A stretch of DNA of 64,000 nt from Mactra quadrangularis (lineage: Eukaryota > Mollusca > Bivalvia > Venerida > Mactridae), in NCBI GenBank assembly GCA_025267735.1, contig CM046303.1, forward strand, positions 32,464,380 to 32,528,379, in the 5' to 3' direction. Both the position numbers and the translations under genes were made by a program. Shown one piece after another: positions 12,466 through 26,100 of this stretch. Position 1 is the stretch's first letter, and the number at the start of each line of letters is the position of its first letter. The notes under the pieces were generated by a model that made no database searches, had not been told where the DNA came from, and worked only from the letters and a program-made list of their open reading frames with translations.

Positions 12466-13012
12466 ACTTTCATAAAAGTCAAAATCAAATTAAATTTTCA
12501 AGTAGATCTAATGATTGAATTACAGTTATAACATTTTAAATTAATGTGAACAAATCCACCAGTTATATATATTTTTATCCTTGATAGAATCATATTCAAA
12601 TATAGTCTACAGGGACTAATGTTCATAGAGTTTTAATGGTTACTTATTTTTGTCAACTTTATCAATATACTACGTAAATTCTGTGTAACTGGGTACAAAG
12701 TGACATAGATACCTTCTAAATCTCATATTCTATTATCATATCATGTTCGTAGATAATGTACTACACGTTATCAAATATCTTTATTTAGATGTCGGTGAAA
12801 CATTACCGCTATCAAAGCAGTCAATGAAATACAGTAGATAATCGGTTATGTAATGATAGGGTATAAGATATCGATGTTATCTATGTCTCTGGTAATGACA
12901 ATGATTTGTTGTATTTATTATCATCACACTAATTACACTGACCTTAATAAGTCATTGGACCAAATAATGTATTTAGAATACAATGTAGCCAGTAGGGAGT
13001 TCAGTTACCGCG

Positions 13013-13289
13013 AACGTTACAGAACGTTCCGTAACGATACATTCGGAACTCCTCGGCCATTTGCTGCGAATAATCTCGGACATATTTAGACGCTATTTTG
13101 AAACTACCGGTGTTGAAGTAAACACATATATGGTCGTTTAGGCATTGAGTGATGTTTCGTTTTTAGTCCGTAAATTTTGAAACATCACTCATTGCCTTAA
13201 CGATCGCATATTTGTGTATTAGATTAGAGTATTCGCAGCGAATGGCCGAGGAGTTCCAAATGTATCGTTATGTAACGTTCTGTAACGTT
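13013..13289 (+). mobile_element. Palindromic MITE family F, full copy
   Basis: The 277-bp unit reads almost the same on both strands. AACGTTACAGAACGTTCCG, CGGAACTCCTCGGCCATT and GCATTGAGTGATGTTTC on the left pair with GAAACATCACTCATTGCC, AATGGCCGAGGAGTTCC and TAACGTTCTGTAACGTT on the right. Confidence 0.88.
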
Positions 13290-13321
13290 TTGTGTAATTG
13301 AACACGCTACTGGTTCACGAT

Positions 13322-13793
13322 TAGAGCTGCTGCGAGTATCCGAGTACTCGGATATTCGAGATCTCGACCAGAAAATCGAGTACGAATATTCGTCAAGTCC
13401 TAAATCGTCGGATCGCGATCTATTTTTGGGAAAAAAAATGAAAAAAAAAACATTTTCAGCTTAATTACCTACTAAAAACGAGCCGCACTTCTAACGAAAA
13501 CTTTAATTTATGTAGGGACCGTAATATCATGAGTCAAAATTCCGATTGAAACACATTTAAACAAAAATGCTATCACTAAAAATTCCCATAAAAGATCTGG
13601 TAATAGAAATGTTTAGAGTACATGGTTTTCCAGATAGTAAAATCATCTGTAATTCTTCACTTATTTTTGTTATTTATTGTGAATTCCTGTATGCTTCTCC
13701 ATTAACAAGTGATTCGTGGTCCGATTCGTGAATCGCTACGCATGAATCGTGGTTCGGATCGGATCGCCACTAGCTCGACGATCCACAGCCCTA
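13322..13793 (+). mobile_element. Non-autonomous hAT-like element with 8-bp target duplication
   Basis: The ends TAGAGCTGCTGCGAG and (reverse) TAGGGCTGTGGATCG are hAT-like. The flanks TTCACGAT (13314-13321) and TCCACGAT (13794-13801) match in 7 of 8 bases, the hAT duplication length. Subterminal CGAGTACTCGGATATTCG and GATTCGTGAATCG repeats lie near the ends. No transposase frame. Confidence 0.82.
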
Positions 13794-14429
13794 TCCACGA
13801 TTCTCCGAAACTAGAAAGATGAAGACTGAAGACTGAGACTGAACAAACCCCAAAATCAACATTAAATATTATATCAACATAGGATTCAAGCCAGGTTGAA
13901 TGTTAAAGTTGAATTTATAGGTAATAGTTAAAATTAAAGATAAACAAGGTTTTTAAGTCTACTTATATACTATTGATATCACAATTCAGTCGACTCTTGA
14001 CATTAACTTCCCCGATCATCATGTCACACAACTGTTAACATTCGGCGCAAATTGCAGCTACAGCATAAAGTGCATGACCCTAACAGGTACCTATTTATAC
14101 CTGTTACAATCTGATTTAAACCCGATCTAACATTTCTGCTCGCCTACTTGCTAATTTAGATCTGGCCTTTTTCAAGCGAATGTCACGTTCAGGTGACCTT
14201 TTCTCATCATAATATTCATGACGAAATTGTTATGATACGTAACTTGTTTACATCGTCTACGTCACGCAATTTGAAATGAGCCGCCCAATCGCAGACTGTG
14301 AATAATACCGCTGTTAAATTAGCATGCAAACCTTGGTCTAAAAATAGAAATTACGAAATCAAAATGTGATTAATAGTGTTTTCGTCTAGATGAAAGCTAC
14401 GCTTTGATTGGTCGATATCTGTTTACGGA

Positions 14430-14570
14430 GATTGCACCTGGTATGGAGTGAAGAAATCGAAGATAATTTCTTCCTCAAGGAAACTAGCAGTGCCCCCTAG
14501 TGGGATGCGAACCCAGGACCTCGCGATCCCTAAGCGCGCGTCCCATCACTGGACTTCTGCTCCTGGATGC
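14430..14570 (-). mobile_element. SINE family C, copy 2
   Basis: Contains TGGAGTGAAGAAATCGAAG, TTCCTCAAGGAAACTAGCAG, a degenerate B box (ATGCGAACCCAGG) and the family's GCGCGCGTCCCATCACTGG head. A short open frame across it has no protein-like features. Confidence 0.72.
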
Positions 14571-15040
14571 TGCATAAAATACTGGCACTGCTACATTTTT
14601 GTCGGAAAATGCCATTATACATGCAAATGTTTGTCTGAAAAAAGAAATAGGCGATGAACATTTATTACTTTATAAGTTGTTGGTGTACATGTATATCACG
14701 TAACATTATACCATGTTTACCTCATGTGCTTTGATATCGTCCTCTTTCGCTTTGAAATGCGGTATCGTAAATTTTACGAAAGTTATCAAAGGTTGTGAGC
14801 GTGAAATGCGTTCATAAGTTAAATATTGTCAAACTATATATTAATAAAAAATAATGATATATTTGTAAAGAAAGCATAAATTACACCCACTTATAAATGT
14901 ATATTTACTACCTGTTTGGTCGAATGAACATCTACTTCTATGTTCATGATTGTTGCTATCTTCAATGAGCAAATACATACTTATGTGAATATACACCGAA
15001 AAGTTTACTGAGAATATATCAAGTTTAATTACTTTTTTTG

Positions 15041-15286
15041 ACTGGGTTTAATGCCGTGTAACACAATTTAGGTCATTTTGCGGTGTTCAGCGCACTTAAC
15101 CTAGCTTTCCTGGACCCTTGTACTCACATACCCTTTCTCAAGACCGGAAAATTCTCCATACTATCTAATAAATGAAGGAAAATCGGCATTATTGGCAAAT
15201 ATTTTCATGGAAGGGTATAACCTCCCCGGGGGGACACGAGATTCCAAATCCCGGCGCGCTACCAAGTGCGCTATCGAGCCGGGTTA
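15041..15286 (-). mobile_element. tRNA-derived SINE, family A, copy 2
   Basis: Inverse of the 293-571 copy. The tail side (ACTGGGTTTAATGCCGTG) is at the low end and the tRNA-like head (CGGCTCGATAGCGCACTTGG read on the minus strand) at the high end. The B-box region is damaged (CCTCCCCGGGGGGACACGAG). Confidence 0.8.
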
Positions 15287-15324
15287 AGTTCAAATACACT
15301 TTAAAAATGATGAATGAATGATAA

Positions 15325-15515
15325 ATTGTTAAATTATATTTAATTGTCAGTGGCACATACATTAACATCGCTGATTTAAATAATTTGTTTAATAATCACC
15401 GTACATATATACGGCTATCTATATTCGCTATAGTGAGTACGTACTGAAGTACTGCAGTGAGTATTTAAATCAGCGATATGTTAATGTATTCCCCACTAAT
15501 ACTAAAATAACACTA
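15325..15515 (+). mobile_element. Palindromic MITE family E, copy 2
   Basis: CAGTGGCACATACATTAACA at 15348 and CGCTGATTTAAATA pair with TATTTAAATCAGCG and TTAATGTATTCCCCACT ending near 15497. The loop contains further small palindromes (GAGTACGTACTGAAGTAC). Confidence 0.78.
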
Positions 15516-16002
15516 AAAAAAATATTCGACCCATAAATGAATAGATTTTTTAAACTTTGAGTCGATACTGATTTTTCACTGTTTTCTTCTTCAAACGGTT
15601 AACCGTAGCATTTGTGAAGTCATACTCACGGTGTATCGCAACCGTGATACATTAACATGATAAATTAAAAAAAATCTAAAATGCATAAAAAAACCCATAA
15701 AAGGTAAAGTCGCTTTTACCTCTCGATCATTAAAGAGTATATTATGCCTGCTGACCCCGATATTTGACCTTACGTACATTAACTGGTACACTGTTGACCA
15801 TAATTGAACAACATCAAGTCAGAGGGAATCACATATTTACTTTGGTGTCACAGATTATAGTACTATCCAGAGCAAAGATGTACTGACTTCAGATTTTATC
15901 TTTAAAGAAAACTTCAAACTTTACAGTAAATAAGATAACACTATTGAAATGTAAACATTAAACATAGCAAAGTCTATACGCGAGATATTTAGGACAATTT
16001 AC

Positions 16003-16300
16003 TACAGGTCGTCCACGTAAACATTGCGTATATAAACATTGCCGGTTTCATTACACACCAATATTTAGGAGTGATATATTTTTACAAATTTATAGTTTAG
16101 TTAGTTAACACTTATTTCATAAACACATCGCCAAATAAAATCTATAATGTGCATATACTCTATTTAGATAAGATGTAAAATATCAAGTGATGCGTTTACA
16201 TCAAAACATGTTGTTCATGCATCAGCTTATTTCACCTATTTAGTGGGCAAGTCCATTGTTAAAAGTACAATAACACGCATGACCTAGAAGACGACCTGTA
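16003..16300 (-). mobile_element. TIR element G, copy 2, just upstream of SLCO
   Basis: A 298-bp element bounded by TACAGGTCGT and ACGACCTGTA. Along most of its length it is the reverse complement of 2159-2441. The TA at each end fits Tc1/mariner-like non-autonomous elements. It ends 190 bp before the SLCO start codon, so it lies in the likely 5' UTR or promoter. A decayed third end is at 17915-17977. Confidence 0.8.
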
Positions 16301-16490
16301 CATTTATACAGTATTTTATCAATATTTAGGTCGCCTTACACAAAACGAGTAACTTACGTTATTAAATAGGACGCATTTTTGTAGTTTTTTTATGATCAAA
16401 CTAAAGTGCAATAGGAGCTAATTAACCAAAGTTATTAGGCTAGGATATTAGGAGAAAAAGGGATTTTGGAAATACCTTAAGTGAATCAAA

Positions 16491-17127
16491 ATGAGTGCAA
16501 GTGCAGAGTGTGGAATTGGACGATGTGAACCAAGGATTTTAAGAAAGTGGGCGAATATAAAATGTTTTACTGGTGCTTACAGTCTTACAGGGCTTCTGAC
16601 AACTTCCTTGTCTATGTACATTATTTCACAAATTACTTCAATTGAGAAACAGTTTGGTTTAAGTAGTAGTAAAACTGGTTATTTAATGGCGTGTAATGAC
16701 ATTGGGTATTCTTTATGTATTCTTTTTGCAAGTTATTTCTCTAATCGTGTACATATACCAAGGTTTCTGAGTATATCTACCATCTTTTACGGTGTGTCTG
16801 GCATAATATGCTCTTTGCCCCACTTTATGTTTAAACCCGCACCGTTAACAATGGCTAGTGCAACTAATCCAATGCCAATGTTTTCAATGGGTTCAAACGT
16901 TTGTCGCAATAAAACAGACTATGTAGAGATGCCGACGATGAGCAATATGTCGGCGGTTCCAGAACTTCCTGACACTGGATCAGTTGACAGCACAGCTTCT
17001 AATGTAACCATGGCATTGATTGCTATAGGTATGGTATTACAAGGTATTGGTAAAGGTCCAAGATATCCTATGTTAGCACAATATTTAGATGATAATACAA
17101 GCAATCGTGATACTGGATATTACATGG
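16491..17127 (+). CDS. SLCO: SLCO exon 1: N-terminus, membrane segments 1-4
   Basis: This 637-bp exon encodes residues 1-212 plus the first base of codon 213. It covers the cytoplasmic N-terminus, segments near 28-50, 66-85, 94-115 and 168-190, and a Ser/Thr/Met-rich extracellular loop with NKT, NMS and NVT sequons. The segment [16 protein letters not shown] matches the conserved OATP stretch after segment 4. The donor is GTAAGT at 17128. The open frame runs on to a stop at 17153, but the next exon fits only with splicing at 17127 (phase 1). Confidence 0.94.
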
Positions 17128-20100
17128 GTAAGTGGGGCATCTTTATTCTGTAGTATACGCGAATGATGCTGGTCACAGCGTCACGGAATCGTTTTGAATA
17201 TTTCTTCAGGAACCTGCATTATTATTGTTTTACGCTCTTTTTTGTCGTAAAATCCTCCCATATTGTATGAGAGACTTTTGTCAGTTATTTTTCCTTGATA
17301 AAATCTGAAGCAATCCATTTGGTAAGTAGGTCCTATTAGTTGAAATCCTCAGATTTTATCATTAAAAATCCTATGTAAGGATAATAGAATAATTCATCTA
17401 ATATCTTTCTTGTTGATTAAGATTTTAAGAGAAGATGTGAAATTTAGATAATTCTTTACCCTAACAATACTTGATTTTCAAACAAATTAAATGATTAACA
17501 AAAATTTATTAAAGATTAATTGTGGCAAATTAACATTAAAAGGTAAGGGTAAAATCCGAGTAATCTAACTGATTGGACCTACTTACTTGAAGAATATTCA
17601 ATGGGAAATAACTGACTAATGTCCCTTATTGTTAAATTATTGTAATATATATAGTTGATAATATGCTACCCAGGTTAGAAAACCGTTTCGCGTATGCTAG
17701 TTTCTGGTCGTTCATGCTCAATTTATTTTCGATGGAGTGAAATACTATAACATTTTAAGGGATAGATTGTTTTAACATTAACAACGTGTTTTATTGACAT
17801 GTTAAGATTTACAGTGTACGAAGTACATATAGGCTGTATACGATAATAAATGGTGCATGTCTATGTGGTGTGTTTTAATATGTGAAATAATGTATCTGAA
17901 TTACTACTTTTTACCTACTGAGAGGGCATGTTCATTGTTTAAGTACATAGATATTCATGACTTAATGTGTGACCTGTAGTGAAATGTGCGTTCACAATTT
18001 ATGCACATAGTCATATCTATAGAAAGAAAGAAACTTACCTATTGTGTACATACATGTAATGATAAACACAGGAATAATAAGGAGCTATCTTAAAAGTGAA
18101 ATATTTGGGGAAAACAGACATATTCATTTGCGTTGTGTTTTCAAATACTCTGGAGACCAAAAGATTGTTTACTCATATCAAAGTTTAATATTAAGGAATA
18201 TACTTAGATATGTTTTTCACGTCGTTATTAGTTTCCCACTAACATACAATTTATTATGAACCGTCAATTATGTTCTTTCATGTATATGATAAAAATACAA
18301 TAAAAATGCAAACATTATGTGTCTGCAATAATATAATAAAAAAGTAAATGTGTAAAGAAACTTTTGGACTACAGAGTATTTCGATTCACTTTTTACATAA
18401 CTACATGAATCTGGCTTAAACAAAATATTGACTATTTAAATACCTGCTGACTTCTTGATTGAACTGTAAATATGAAAACCAAAAAAATATTTGAAATACC
18501 AAGCGTGTTAAAATTAGAAAAAAAACTTAATATATAGTATTCACACGTGAAAATAGGAAGTTTAAGTTGCGATAATTGTATTATATAATTTTAGGTCGAC
18601 CCACTTACAATGTGAAGCTATAGCAATGTCAGTGATTACCTGTAAAAGGCTTACGTTGTAATTTAAGATATAAACCAAAATGTATAATAAATGCACATGC
18701 CAAAGATATTATAAAGAATGTCATTTTGTTTACAGTATATAATATATACTAAGCCGCCCAGCTAGCTCAGTTGGTAGCATGCAAGTCTACTGATCGATGG
18801 GTCGAGGGTTTGATTCCCGGGCGGGGCATACTTTCGTGGAGCTTTGTCATGAAATTATTTCTACGGCCATTCTCCATCCTACCTATGATTTTTTATTATG
18901 TAGGACAGTTGTCAGTCACTGACGAAAGTGTGCTCTTAGTAGTTGGTTAACAGCTAAATCCAGAGATTTAGCCTTTCCAGGAGGAGTGAGTAGGTTGACT
19001 GACCGCCGTTATACGTATGACCTATAAAATGTGTTGCTACGTCGTTAAACCCAACAAAGTCCCTATAATTATACTGTATCTACATACCTACTTGAAGTTT
19101 AGTCCCTGTATAGAGACTAACGCTGCCCTTGGAATATAAAATAATCTTAAATATTAAACTGGTTTAAATGTGCTTTATGTAATTTAAATGACTGTACCGA
19201 AAACACGCCATTTGTCAAATGTTTTCTAAACCGTTCATTTTATAAATCACTAAGTCTTGTATTTGAAAAGATTAAAAACGGAAGTAGAATTTGATAATCA
19301 ATACTTTTAACTATATGTTTGGTCACAAACAGTTTCATATCAAGTTTTATTATAGAAGACATGTCCTCGAAATTAGTAATAAATATATATAGTAAATTTT
19401 CCAAAAAAATCACAGATCATATGATTATTTATAGCAAATAACAAAACAAACATAAAAATAAACAAATAAACATATCAAATGACAAATAGCATTCACATTC
19501 ACAGGAATGCAGAGTCAAGGAAAAGCTTTGTGAACAAACAAAATAAAAAGTTTACACATGCGTATAGATATTAACATCGGTACATGAATTAATTAATTAA
19601 CTTTTGAGTAGAGTCCAGCAATAAATTATTATATGTTTAATGCCAGTTAACTTTTTTAATTCGGTTTTTTACAAATCATGTTTATCTGCTTTATATGACT
19701 ATATCTTCGTAAACGGCCTTTAATAAAAATTATTCATTTTAAACTACGTTGTTTGTTGAATGTTTTTCTTTACTATCTAATTGAAAACTTTTTTATCGGA
19801 AAGATAGACATAAACATAATGTGAAGATATATGTTATTCTCTTTTCTCCAGGTATTATAACAAGTACTGGTATATTCGGACCAGCAATCGCGTATGGACT
19901 TGGTGGATTGTTTAGCAGGATTTATGTAACTTTGGAAGGTAATTTAGTAACTTCAACATTCTATTTACCACAGTTCATGCATTTCTTAACATTTTAGAAT
20001 ATATATGTATGGGTTTGTCTTGATTTTCACTTTTTGCAACGCTTCTTAACAATGCATAAGTAACTATTTTGTCAAATTATGTATCATTAGATGAAGAATT

Positions 20101-23100
20101 TTTCTTATTATATATCTAAATATTTACGTAAAAAAACATAGGAAAGGGAGACAATTCAGAAGATATCATACTAATACAATGAATACAGGTTAACTCCCTT
20201 GGTTTATATTTTCATTCCCTGCACTTATTTATATAATTATAATCAATAATTCAGTTAATTAGCATTACTGTTTTAATCGAATGCATTTGCAGTCGTATAC
20301 TGTACAGATCTAAACAAAAACTCACAAAAATATGATTCCTAACAAAAGGGGACATATCGTGCCTTCAATTATAAACCAAAAACTAACGTTCAATCCTGGT
20401 ATTCATTTATTTTATTTAACTAGGTTTAACGCCGTGTCAACACAACTTAGATAATTTTACTGCATCCAGCGCACATAACTGAGCTTTCCTAGACCCTTGT
20501 GTATAACCAGTACTCACCTACCCTTCCACAAGACCGGAAACGTTTTCATATATCTTATAAATGGAAGAAAATTGACATTATTGTCAAATTTTCATGGAAA
20601 AGTATAACCTCCCCGGGAGGGATTCGAACCCGTACCCCTTCGGTACACGAGATTCCAAAATCCCGGCGCGCTACCAACTGCGTTATTGTCCAATCCTAGG
20701 AGAATTTCTAATTTAATTACGTAAATCAGCAATCTGGACGATAACAAAAAGAACATCAATGACGCTGTAAAATCAGAACACGTGACAAGTTTCAGAAAAA
20801 TATTGGCGACACTTGAGAGGAATGCATCCGATTGCTTCAAATCAAGTTCTTAGGATAATATCTCTACTTTAATGCTGTCAGGAAGCAAGCTGATGCAACT
20901 GATATTTTATATCAAATCAGAATTCCTGGCAAGCAATTTTCTGTCTCAGACATTGTATTACCTGACAGGATAATGCATAGTGTTCTCATTGCCTCGAGGA
21001 GAAGATTTTTAATTGACAAAAAAGACTTGACAAAAATGAAATGATGCATCCCAAGATGGCGATTTATAAATGTAATTCATTTATCATAAAGTCCATATTC
21101 TCAGGAAGTCAACATACTTTCAAAGGGATTGTTTTAGGAAACGTTTGTAATTTCAATGATATGCATCAATTAAAGTCAAATCATTGAGATTAACTGCTTA
21201 AAGCTATTATTATTACAACGACGCAGTTACCAAAAAAGTGCAAGTTGACATTCGTGATGCTTTCAACTTGTTTGAAGAAACGCAAGATGCGATCATAACT
21301 GAACTATGCATATCACCATCTGAATTATACATATCGCAAATTGAACTATACATATCGCAAACTGACCTATGCATGTCGCAATCTGAACTATGCATTTTTC
21401 AAACTGATATATGCATGTTGCAAACTGATATATGCATGTTGCAAACTGAACTTTGCATTTCGCAAAATGAACTTTGTACATCACAAACTGAACTTTGCAT
21501 AAAAACGTGCTCTTCAATGTGAACCAGTTATGGCCTTGAAAAGTTCAACTGTACGCTTATAGCGATGATAACATAGATAAATTACCACCCATTCGGACTT
21601 CTTATATTTAAACTACTGGAATGGCCAATTTTACTACTTAAAAATTCCATTTTTAGAAATATTTTTGTGACGTACATGTATTATGTTTAAGGCGATATGA
21701 AAACACACGTATATGGAAACGCCTCTCGCTCTAATTCCATTTAGTTTTTAAGAGTTCTATTTAAAGACAATGCGAACGTCAAATGTTAATAATACACTGT
21801 AAATCATATACCGTTGGCAAATTAATCTTCGGCGTTTGTCAAGTTAAAACCTATATTTAACAAAGGATTCGTCCGATTTCTGAAATAGACTTAACCTTTA
21901 AAATAATCAGATGTCATCATGACATTTAGTTTTTGTAGCATATAGCACCCTTGGCATGGACATAATTTTCATACCTACTTGTTCTATGAGAAAAAAAATG
22001 ACGAGGCTTAAACTGTATAATAAAAGCTATAAACATACTGAGATACTGTATTAATCAAAGATGTATTTACAGCGGAGTCCATGGGGCTAACTCCAAGGAC
22101 CACCCTTACACATCGTCCCACTCAAGAAAACGGAAGATGCCCTTCAACTCCTTTTTTACCGTAAAAAGAAATTGAAAGGTATATGTAAGCAGAAATCCAC
22201 GGGCAAAGGGGAGAAATACTCTCTCATTCTTTTGCCATCATTGGTAAAACAAATTCCCAAGAGGGGGGAGACTACCCTTCAAACATTGATCAACCCAGTC
22301 GAACTAGAAAACAGAGTAAAATGAATAGAAAAGCAGATCCTCAACAATGAGGAGAGACGTTTCTAAAAAAACTTGTCCCAACAAATGGACAGAGTATTAA
22401 ACTCTTCAGAGTCGATCACTAACCATTATGCCTTAAAATCAAAGATATAATCTAAATTGTGCGTTAACAATTGTTTCTAAGTGAACCAGTCTGGTACGAA
22501 CCAAGTGACAACACAATACTACATGTATTGATAATAATTCCAATGTAGCAACATATACTGTTTATTTCAGATGTCGATCTTCATCCTATGGATCCAAGAT
22601 GGATTGGAGCATGGTGGCTTGGATTTCTGGCATTTGGTATCATTGCCATAATAGTTGCAATACCTTTGTTATGTTTTCCTGCCAAACTAAAGAAAAGTTT
22701 AGCTGTAAAATCTAGAACACCCACAGACTTACATAACACTAGATCAATATTTCAAGAAATTGTTGGTGAGTTACATGAAGTTAATGATTTGTCTGTTAAT
22801 AAGTGTGAAATATAGACAGCCAGCACGGCTGCGTGTCAAATACGCTATAAATACATAATTGTTCTTATCATAAGGTTAAAAGCACTCAATCACAAATCTC
22901 AACTTAAATATCAGCTTTTCTAAAACTATCCAACTTGTATGGAAACATTTTTGGAAGCAAGAAAGTAATGTTCTGATAATAACAAGTTTTGTTACATAAC
23001 TACATTTGATAGTGTTTTAAGTAGTAAAAATCTACTCCGTATGTCACGTAATAGACACTTTTAATGCATTTGTGTGACTTTTGTTGTACATTTCTTGCAA

Positions 23101-26100
23101 CCCGTAGGTCAGTTTGTCTTAAAATATTAAGAATTAATGTTTTGACACAAGTACAGACATTATATGATATTCTGAAAATACAGAAAAAATGAACAAATCT
23201 GTGAACTAGTATCTTTAATCTTAAAATAGTAGGTGTTTACCAAAGTTCATTTAGAGGCCAGTTTTACCATTGTAAAGTAATTTGTTCTTCTTCATAGGTA
23301 AAAATAAAGCGCTGTCGTTTTAGGTGATTGCAACGCTTTTGCAAACGTCCAGTGATGAATTTAGAAGCCATATTCGAACACCACAATCAATGCATGTTAT
23401 GTTTTTCAAATACAGTCACGTAGCAAAACGATTAGCTATGGCTAGCGCCACAATGTAGCGACACTTTGTATAGAAAGTCGCTATGTAGCACTAGATAGCG
23501 TTACCTTCATGTAACCAGGCCGTTTATGAATTTAAAAAAAAAAACTGTACATAGATAAAATGAATTTTTAAAGTCAGCAAGGGTCTGAATTATGGTAAAT
23601 ATATTTGTCGTAACTAAAGTTCCGAACAAATAAAAACTGCACACAGATAAAATAAACTGTTTTTAACGGATTATAAATGTATATTTTTCTTAACTTTAAT
23701 TGTTTCAGGTGTATTTAAAAGTATATTAGAAGTTCTCAAAGTACCTGCATTTACTTTGATGTTAGTCGCATGTATAGTAAGCGTAATTGGTATGAGTGCA
23801 AGTATGTCGTTTGGACCAAAATATCTGGAGTTACAATTCAACATTGCTGCTTGGCAAGCTAACATAATTATAGGTAAATTTACTCTCCAGAAACATACCC
23901 GCTGCTGTTGTCTTTGTAATATTTGTACTACTAGTAGGGGTGGGCCAATCTGACTTTTTTCTAAATAGTATTTTTTCTATTGCCATTTAGTGCATTAAGA
24001 ATAAATTCGGTAAAAATTTCAAAAATATTTTTTTATTTCGGTTGGAACAGTCCATTTTTTTCAAAATGGCCGACAAAAAAGGATAAAAAATGATATATAT
24101 CATCATAATAGTAAATTCTTAAAACAAATGGTAGATTTATGTGCATTTATTGATTTTATAAATACAAAAGGCATATTTGAAATATATTTTAGCTCTTTAT
24201 TTTTAGTTCAGATGTGTCATTTAAGCAAAATATCTGCCAAAATACTAGAAAATCGTCATTTTTTACTGAAAACTTATAGCAGAAAATTTTGCTGATTATT
24301 TCTTAAATAAAGTTTCAAAATTTAGAGAATCCCTGTTGCAGTTTCCAACTTACTCACCCCAACAGAAGGATGTACCTAGTCTTGACTATTTTAAGGATTT
24401 TACAATTATAGATGAGGTCATGGATCTTATATGTGACATATGTGATTTAAATACCAAATCATCTGAGCTAGACATATTGCCATCGGAAGTGCTAAAATGT
24501 TATCTACAAGAATTATTACCTTTAATTACTCATTTAATAGATATCCCATTGAAACATAGTGTAAAATACCTCCACCATAATATATAAAATTTCACAAAAC
24601 AAATAAAATTCATCACACATGATGTTATATAGTGTGTTTGTGTATGTTTTTTATTGAGTTGTATTATATTTCAAGTTTATTGGACCTACATTATTCACAG
24701 TTCATGATTTCACTTAATTTTTACATTTGTTTCTATTTATGTGATTATGAAAGTTGGTGTCCTGAACAGTCTAACATGATGCTACTGTTAACCAGACTAG
24801 TCCTGAACAGTGTAACATAAAGCCACTATTAACCGGACATTTCCCTAGAGGTGTCGAAACATCAGCATTAAAGGGCCCTTAATACATCCCAAAGGTGTCT
24901 ATCCATCTCCTTTAAAGGGACCTTTTATTGTAAGAAGTAGTGCTTAAACACATCCAAAGTAGGTGATAATTTGACATGATCTGGTAGCTTATTCCCACTG
25001 TACTAAAACTTCTGTCACCTCAAATATTATTTTTCTTATTTAGTGGTACCACAAAATTCAGGTCTTTAGGATTTTGCAGATTTAAGACCAGATCTGCTTT
25101 GTACAGGCTTTTGGAGAATTTCAATCAGATATGCAGGTGCAATTCCAGTTGTACATAAAAGTACATATTTTAAAGTTGATTCTTGCTTTGACTGGTAGCC
25201 AGTGCAATGAGTACAGAGCATCTTTTGAACTGTCTGACTTTTTTAACCTTAATACTAGTTTGGCACACAAGTTTTAAATTCGCTGAAATTTCATTCACGC
25301 ACATATCACATTTTGAGATACCATACAAGATCAGATTACAGTAATCGATGTGGGACATAACCAAAGATAGAACTAGTGTTTCTGTTGCATCTTTATTCAA
25401 ATATTTTATTATACTTATGACACGAAAATAATTTAACATGGCAGTTTTACTTTTTGTTTTGACGTGATCTTTAACGTTTAATGTTTCACCCAGAAAGGCC
25501 CCTACATAGCGAATAGTCTTCACAGATTTTATAGTTTCACCAGCAATAATGATTGACTGGGTTAAACATTTATTCAGCTGTGCTTTGCTTCCAAACATGA
25601 TAAACTGAGTCTTTGAGTTGTTCATTTTTATTTTATTTTCATTCATCCATGAATTTATCGTTACGGCACACTCTTCAAGATCAGAAATGGCATTTGCTTT
25701 TTCATTCTGATTGTTAGAACAGAATCTTTTATTGGCAGTGTGGTCATCTGCAAAACCATGCACTGATATAACAGATGGAATGAAATCAAATAAGGTTCCT
25801 GCATGGGTAAGGTAAAGCCACGGACCCAGACAACTGCCTTGTAGAACACCGCAATCTAATGGACGTACAGTTGATAAAACTAGTAATGACATTGACTCAA
25901 AATGCACGTGGACGAAGACATGAGTCAATCCAATGAAGTGTACTATTCCGTATGCCATATTGATTGTTAAGTACTTCCAATAAAATGTCATGATTAACAG
26001 TGTCAAATGCAACACTCAGTTCAATGTTATAAATGCTGTAACTTCTAGTTTCTCTATACCACCCAGTAGGTCATTAACTCATCTAAGACGGCATGACTCG

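Noticed and set aside
16919..17104. Antisense frame as a separate gene
   Set aside because: It is the complementary strand of SLCO exon 1.
18751..18830. tRNA-Lys-like gene
   Set aside because: Followed by a SINE body and tail with family copies elsewhere. The anticodon arm and acceptor pairing do not fold as a tRNA.
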